Source: an uncultured Bacilli bacterium
GTDB taxonomy: Bacteria > Bacillota_I > Bacilli_A > RF39 > UBA660
Length of the DNA stretch: 9,484 nucleotides
Direction: 5' to 3'
Assembly: GCA_944332105.1 (NCBI GenBank)
Contig: CALVJI010000046.1
Location: 1-9,484, forward strand
Positions 6,195 through 9,484 of the stretch are shown here, in pieces. A model generated the notes under the pieces. That model saw only the letters and a program-made list of their open reading frames with translations. It did no database searches and was not told where the DNA came from. The position numbers and the translations under genes are program-made. Each line of letters opens with the position of its first letter. Positions within the stretch are counted from its first letter, which is position 1.

Positions 6195-8141
6195 ATGTTT
6201 GATTTAGTTTCTAAGTTTCAACCAAGTGGCGATCAGCCAAAAGCTATTAAAGAATTGGTTGAAGGTATTTTCGAAGGTAAAAAAGAACAGGTTTTGTTAG
6301 GAGCTACCGGAACAGGTAAGACTTTTACGATTGCTAATGTTATTAAAGAAGTAAATAAACCTACTTTAGTTTTGGCTCATAATAAGACTTTGGCTGGCCA
6401 ACTTTATTCTGAATTAAAGGAATTGTTTCCTAATAATCATGTGGAATATTTTGTTTCTTATTATGATTATTATCAACCCGAAGCTTATGTTCCTTCTAGT
6501 GATACCTATATTGAAAAAGATTCTTCTATTAATGATGAAATTGATGAACTTAGACACTCGGCTACATCTGCTTTAATTAATTATCAAGATACAATTGTTG
6601 TAGCTAGTGTTTCTTGTATTTATGGTATTGGTGAAAAAGAAGAATATATGCATAAGATGCTCATTTTAACAACGGGAGATACGATCCGCCGTAATGATAT
6701 TATTACTAGGTTAATTGATATGGCTTATGAGAGAAATGATATTGATTTTCATCGTGGTACCTTTAGAGTTCGCGGGGATATCATTGATATTATTCCTGTT
6801 AATGAACACGCTAGTGGTATTCGTGTTGAACTTTTTGGCGATGAGATTGACGCGATTCGGCGATTTGATCCAGTAACAGGAAGTATTTTAAAGACGATTA
6901 AAAGTGTTACTATTTCACCAGCTAGTCACTTTGTCACGAGTGATGAGAAAATGCAAGAAGCCATTAGACGAATTGAAGAAGAATTAAAGGAACGATTAGA
7001 AGAATTAAAAGCGCAAGGTAAACTTTTGGAAGAACAACGGTTACGAGAACGAACGAATTATGATATTGAAATGTTAAAAGAAACTGGTTTTTGTAGCGGT
7101 GTAGAAAATTACTCTAGGCATTTGGCACTACGTGGGGCTGGAGAAACTCCTACTTGCTTGGTTGATTTTTTTCCAAAAGACTTTTTATTAGTGGTCGATG
7201 AGTCTCACGTTACTCTACCTCAAGTTCGCGGGATGTATAATGGGGATAGGATGCGCAAGCAAACTTTAGTTGATTATGGTTTTCGCTTGCCTAGCGCGCT
7301 TGATAACCGCCCATTGACTTTTCAAGAATTTGAAGCTAAAATTCATCAAGCTATCTATGTATCCGCGACACCTGGTGATTATGAACTTGAAAAAACTGGT
7401 GGACAATTTGTTGAACAAATTATACGTCCAACTGGTTTACTTGATCCAACGATTGAAGTGAAACCTAGCGAAGGACAAATTGATGATATCATTAATGAGA
7501 TACGAGTTCGTATGTCTAAGAATGAACGGGTTTTAATTACTACTCTAACTATTCGGATGAGTGAAGAACTAACTAATTATTTAAAAGAAATGAATATTAA
7601 GGTTGCTTATTTACATAATGAAGTAAAGACTTTGGAACGACTAAAAATTATTCATGATTTACGAGCTGGTATCTATGATGTAGTTGTCGGTATTAATCTT
7701 CTTCGGGAAGGTATAGATATTCCAGAAGTTAGTCTTATTTGTATTTTGGATGCGGACAAACAAGGTTTTTTACGAAGTACTCGCAGTTTGGTTCAAACGA
7801 TTGGAAGATGCGCAAGAAATGCCAATGGTCATGTTATTATGTATGCTGATACAATAAGTGATGCGATGAGTGAAGCTATAGAAGAAACTAAACGAAGACG
7901 AACTATTCAAGAGAAATATAATGAAGAACATCATATTACACCTAAAACGATTATTAAAGAGATTAAAGATGTTGTTTCAAATGAAGTTAAAGAAAAGGTT
8001 GCTAAGAAAACAATTTCTAAAAAAGAAAAAGAACGAGTACTACATGATCTTGAAGTTGAAATGCAAACTGCAGCTAAAAACTTGGATTTTGAACGAGCAA
8101 TGGAATTACGTGATATTATATTTGAAATGAAAAGTGAATAA
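6195..8141 (+). CDS. uvrB: UvrABC excinuclease subunit B
   Basis: UvrB is the damage-verifying helicase-like subunit of bacterial nucleotide excision repair. It is loaded by UvrA, clamps the damaged strand and then recruits UvrC for incision. The 648-aa protein is the usual family length. It starts MFDLVSKFQPSGDQPKAI, as UvrB proteins do. Walker A is GATGTGKT (36-43). The beta-hairpin region with its aromatic residues, YYDYYQPEAYVP, is at 89-100. Walker B is DESH (335-338). Helicase motifs include VSATPG (389-394), LREGID (503-508) and QTIGRCARN (534-542), where a Cys replaces the more usual Ala. The C-terminal UVR motif that contacts UvrC is at about 615-646. All key elements are intact. uvrA often follows uvrB, but here a terminator follows at once and no uvrA is in the window, so uvrB is a single-gene unit. 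Confidence 0.98.
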   Translation: MFDLVSKFQPSGDQPKAIKELVEGIFEGKKEQVLLGATGTGKTFTIANVIKEVNKPTLVLAHNKTLAGQLYSELKELFPNNHVEYFVSYYDYYQPEAYVPSSDTYIEKDSSINDEIDELRHSATSALINYQDTIVVASVSCIYGIGEKEEYMHKMLILTTGDTIRRNDIITRLIDMAYERNDIDFHRGTFRVRGDIIDIIPVNEHASGIRVELFGDEIDAIRRFDPVTGSILKTIKSVTISPASHFVTSDEKMQEAIRRIEEELKERLEELKAQGKLLEEQRLRERTNYDIEMLKETGFCSGVENYSRHLALRGAGETPTCLVDFFPKDFLLVVDESHVTLPQVRGMYNGDRMRKQTLVDYGFRLPSALDNRPLTFQEFEAKIHQAIYVSATPGDYELEKTGGQFVEQIIRPTGLLDPTIEVKPSEGQIDDIINEIRVRMSKNERVLITTLTIRMSEELTNYLKEMNIKVAYLHNEVKTLERLKIIHDLRAGIYDVVVGINLLREGIDIPEVSLICILDADKQGFLRSTRSLVQTIGRCARNANGHVIMYADTISDAMSEAIEETKRRRTIQEKYNEEHHITPKTIIKEIKDVVSNEVKEKVAKKTISKKEKERVLHDLEVEMQTAAKNLDFERAMELRDIIFEMKSE

Positions 8142-8149
8142 ATTTAGCA

Positions 8150-8193
8150 AAAAAAGATTATTCAAATGAATTTGTTTCTGAATAATCTTTTTT
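8150..8193. terminator. Bidirectional hairpin terminator between uvrB and the Rpn-family gene
   Basis: AAAAAAGATTATTCA (8150-8164) is a perfect inverted repeat of TGAATAATCTTTTTT (8179-8193): a 15-bp stem with a 14-base loop and a T run on the outgoing side in both directions. It begins 9 bases after the uvrB stop. It can also end the convergent minus-strand transcript, which has no closer terminator. Confidence 0.88.
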
Positions 8194-8352
8194 ATTTAAA
8201 CAATTTTTATAAAATAGAGATTGTTTTGAGTTCCAATTTTGCCTGTACTGTTAGTGAACTAACAATAGACATGCAAGTGTATATTTATATTTATAAAGTT
8301 GAAATATTTAAGTATCACTTTTTTTAGTTATCCTCTATTCATATTTTTATTC
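8194..8352. other. Non-coding stretch between the terminator and the Rpn-family stop
   Basis: No coding signal is seen here. The one visible structure is a small hairpin, TGTTAG / TGAA loop / CTAACA (8249-8264). It would lie in the 3' untranslated part of the Rpn-family transcript if that reads through to the shared terminator. I found no direct repeats or CRISPR-like units. Confidence 0.4.
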
Positions 8353-9186
8353 TTACAATTTATTTATTTCACGAATACTTAACCCAGTTGCTTTTGCAAT
8401 CATAGGAAGTGGAAAATTAAGTGTTTTTAAATTGCGGGCTACCTCTTGTTTTCCTTCTTGTAATCCAGAGGCGCGTCCTTCCAATTCACCGGTCAAATAA
8501 ATATCTTCTTTCTCTTGCCTTTCTGCTTCTGCTACATCATAGTATCCAATATATTTTGGGTCTGTATAAAGTTGTTCTACTGTTCGTACCATTGCCATAT
8601 ACTTTTCATCCTTTCCATATTTTTTTACTAATTCTTCTAGTCTCTCTGTTAATAAAAAGTCTACAAATTTCTTTATCTTCTCACTCACATTATATCCTTT
8701 TTTTTGAATATTCACAAGATTTATATGGATGCTTTCTAGTAAATCTGTCTCTTCTTTCTCGCCATTTTCATTTCTCATTTTAAAATAAATGATCTCTTTT
8801 TTAGTATGAAATGGAGAAAATCCATTAAAGTTTATTAAATACACTTTCGGGTATCTTTCTTGTTTAGGTTTTGTAAGTTCTAATAATACACCAAAAGCAT
8901 AGGTTGTATTCTTTGAAAATAAATTCACCGTACTTTGATAATTCATTTCTAAAATAAGAACAACAGAAGAATTTACTTTTACTAGAATATCACTTGTCAT
9001 TCCTTTTTCATGGAGTTCTCTTTTCACTATCTCTCCACCTTCAAAGGAAGCTTCATAAATATCTTTAAAATCAAGTTTCGTAATCTCACTTAATACTTCT
9101 GCTAAGACCTTTCTAGAAGATGGATCTCGAATAAGAGCTTTAAATGGAAAATCCCTTAAGAGATCAATAAGTATTTGATTATTCAT
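8353..9186 (-). CDS. Rpn-family recombination-promoting nuclease / PD-(D/E)XK transposase-like protein
   Basis: The 277-aa protein matches the Rpn/PDDEXK_2 family, annotated either as putative transposase (YhgA-like) or as recombination-promoting nuclease. Studied members (E. coli RpnA) are calcium-stimulated DNA endonucleases. The catalytic core is Asp66 in TSDILVKV and Glu80 in LILEMNYQ, with E-M-N in place of the commoner E-x-Q, so the third position is Asn82. A central region (about 110-200) follows the usual family pattern, YPKVYLINFNGFSP then a helical part. The C-terminus (241-277), GLQEGKQEVARNLK...IAKATGLSIREINKL, is the helix-turn-helix-like tail typical of the family. Full length and intact. 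The start at 9186 follows GAGGTGA (9199-9193) with 6-base spacing. No terminal inverted repeats or target-site duplications are visible, so there is no sign of an insertion sequence boundary. Biological role unknown. Confidence 0.88.
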   Translation of the reverse strand: MNNQILIDLLRDFPFKALIRDPSSRKVLAEVLSEITKLDFKDIYEASFEGGEIVKRELHEKGMTSDILVKVNSSVVLILEMNYQSTVNLFSKNTTYAFGVLLELTKPKQERYPKVYLINFNGFSPFHTKKEIIYFKMRNENGEKEETDLLESIHINLVNIQKKGYNVSEKIKKFVDFLLTERLEELVKKYGKDEKYMAMVRTVEQLYTDPKYIGYYDVAEAERQEKEDIYLTGELEGRASGLQEGKQEVARNLKTLNFPLPMIAKATGLSIREINKL

Positions 9187-9222
9187 ACTTGTTCACCTCG
9201 CTTTCTTTTTAAGAGTGAGATG

Positions 9223-9251
9223 ACTATATCACAAGGAAAAAGAGAACACAA
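9223..9251 (-). promoter_or_regulatory. Promoter of the Rpn-family gene
   Basis: On the minus strand, TATAGT (9228-9223) preceded by TGA gives an extended -10. TTGTGT (9251-9246) at 17-base spacing is a weak -35. The leader to ATG 9186 would be about 30 bases. Confidence 0.55.
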
Positions 9252-9280
9252 ATGACAAATTTTACCCATCTTGCAACCAA

Positions 9281-9327
9281 ACAAAAACCAATTTTCAAAA
9301 TCTGCTAAGCAAATTTTAAAAATTGGT
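9281..9327 (-). terminator. 19-bp imperfect hairpin, likely minus-strand terminator of a gene to the right
   Basis: ACCAATTTTCAAAATCTGC (9287-9305) pairs with 9309-9327 around a 3-base loop, with two mismatches. On the minus strand it is followed by TTTTTGTTT; on the plus strand no T run follows. It fits a terminator for a minus-strand transcript entering from beyond the window, just before the Rpn-family promoter. Confidence 0.6.
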
Positions 9328-9413
9328 CAACAAAAGTTTACAAAAATTTAAAATTAGTAAAAATTTTACTTTTTTGATAGTTTACACTTATTTTACACAG
9401 TTTTTATCACATA

Positions 9414-9465
9414 TTATCAGTCGCGACCAATAATACATCTTATCAGTCGAATAATATTATCAGTC
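9414..9465. repeat. Three direct copies of TTATCAGTC
   Basis: TTATCAGTC occurs at 9414-9422, 9440-9448 and 9457-9465; the first two share a following G. Start-to-start spacings are 26 and 17 bases. They lie in non-coding AT-rich DNA at the window edge and may continue beyond it. Function unknown. Confidence 0.5.
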
Positions 9466-9484
9466 ATAAATTGAAGATCTGGCT

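Noticed and set aside
8220..8275. Possible CRISPR repeat or tracrRNA-like segment (TTTTGAGTTCCAATTTTGCC followed by a small hairpin)
   Set aside because: There is a single copy only, no spacers or second repeat anywhere in the window, and no cas gene nearby.
9357..9377. AGTAAAAATTTTACT followed by T run as a plus-strand terminator
   Set aside because: The stem is pure A/T apart from one G-C pair and would have almost no loop; no plus-strand gene precedes it.
9400..9423. DnaA-box-like TTTTTATCACA and TTATCAGTC suggesting a replication origin
   Set aside because: No match to TTATCCACA within one substitution, no dnaA or dnaN in the window, and the neighbouring genes are not origin-proximal markers.
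9417..9484. Minus-strand open stretch of 21 codons ending in TGA at 9417, possibly the end of a gene to the right
   Set aside because: Too short to separate from chance in AT-rich DNA and with no recognisable motif. It would agree with the terminator hairpin at 9281-9327, so it is worth checking with more sequence, but I cannot call it.

Overview
The window is AT-rich DNA read with the standard code: tryptophan is TGG and TGA appears only as a stop. The gene content points to a low-GC Gram-positive bacterium of the Bacilli type, perhaps an uncultured gut Erysipelotrichia/RF39-like lineage. The evidence is a class B sortase, a CBS/DRTGG-type manganese pyrophosphatase, an Rpn-family nuclease, strong AGGAGG-type ribosome sites and extended -10 promoters. 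The taxonomic placement is inference; a search with UvrB would settle it.

Layout. 170-1714 (+) is a class B sortase with an unusually long cytoplasmic N-terminal half. It converges on, and overlaps by 8 bp, 1707-2780 (-), a GT-A glycosyltransferase with a TPR-like C-terminal half. Next is 2867-4283 (-), a membrane-anchored surface protein interrupted near its start by a run of ten G (4244-4253). With nine G the frame is open for 471 codons; with ten it stops at codon 15. This looks like a phase-variable surface protein caught OFF and is the most interesting item in the window. It has its own promoter, a 16-bp perfect palindrome in the leader and its own terminator. 4447-6069 (-) is the pyrophosphatase, again with its own terminator and promoter. 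It is divergent from uvrB (6195-8141, +). A bidirectional-looking hairpin terminator (8150-8193) follows uvrB and faces an Rpn-family gene (8353-9186, -). The last 300 bases are non-coding as far as can be seen. They hold a 19-bp imperfect hairpin that fits a minus-strand terminator and three copies of TTATCAGTC at the edge.

How the genes work together. uvrB and the pyrophosphatase are housekeeping genes: nucleotide excision repair and PPi hydrolysis. The left 4.3 kb groups three envelope-related genes: a sortase, a glycosyltransferase and a switchable surface protein. The surface protein has an N-terminal membrane anchor and no visible LPXTG-type sorting signal, so it is probably not a substrate of this sortase. 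Each gene appears to have its own promoter, so the grouping is not an operon and any functional link is inference.

Starts were revised from the longest open frames where Shine-Dalgarno evidence favours an internal start: the sortase at 170, the pyrophosphatase at 6069 and uvrB at 6195.
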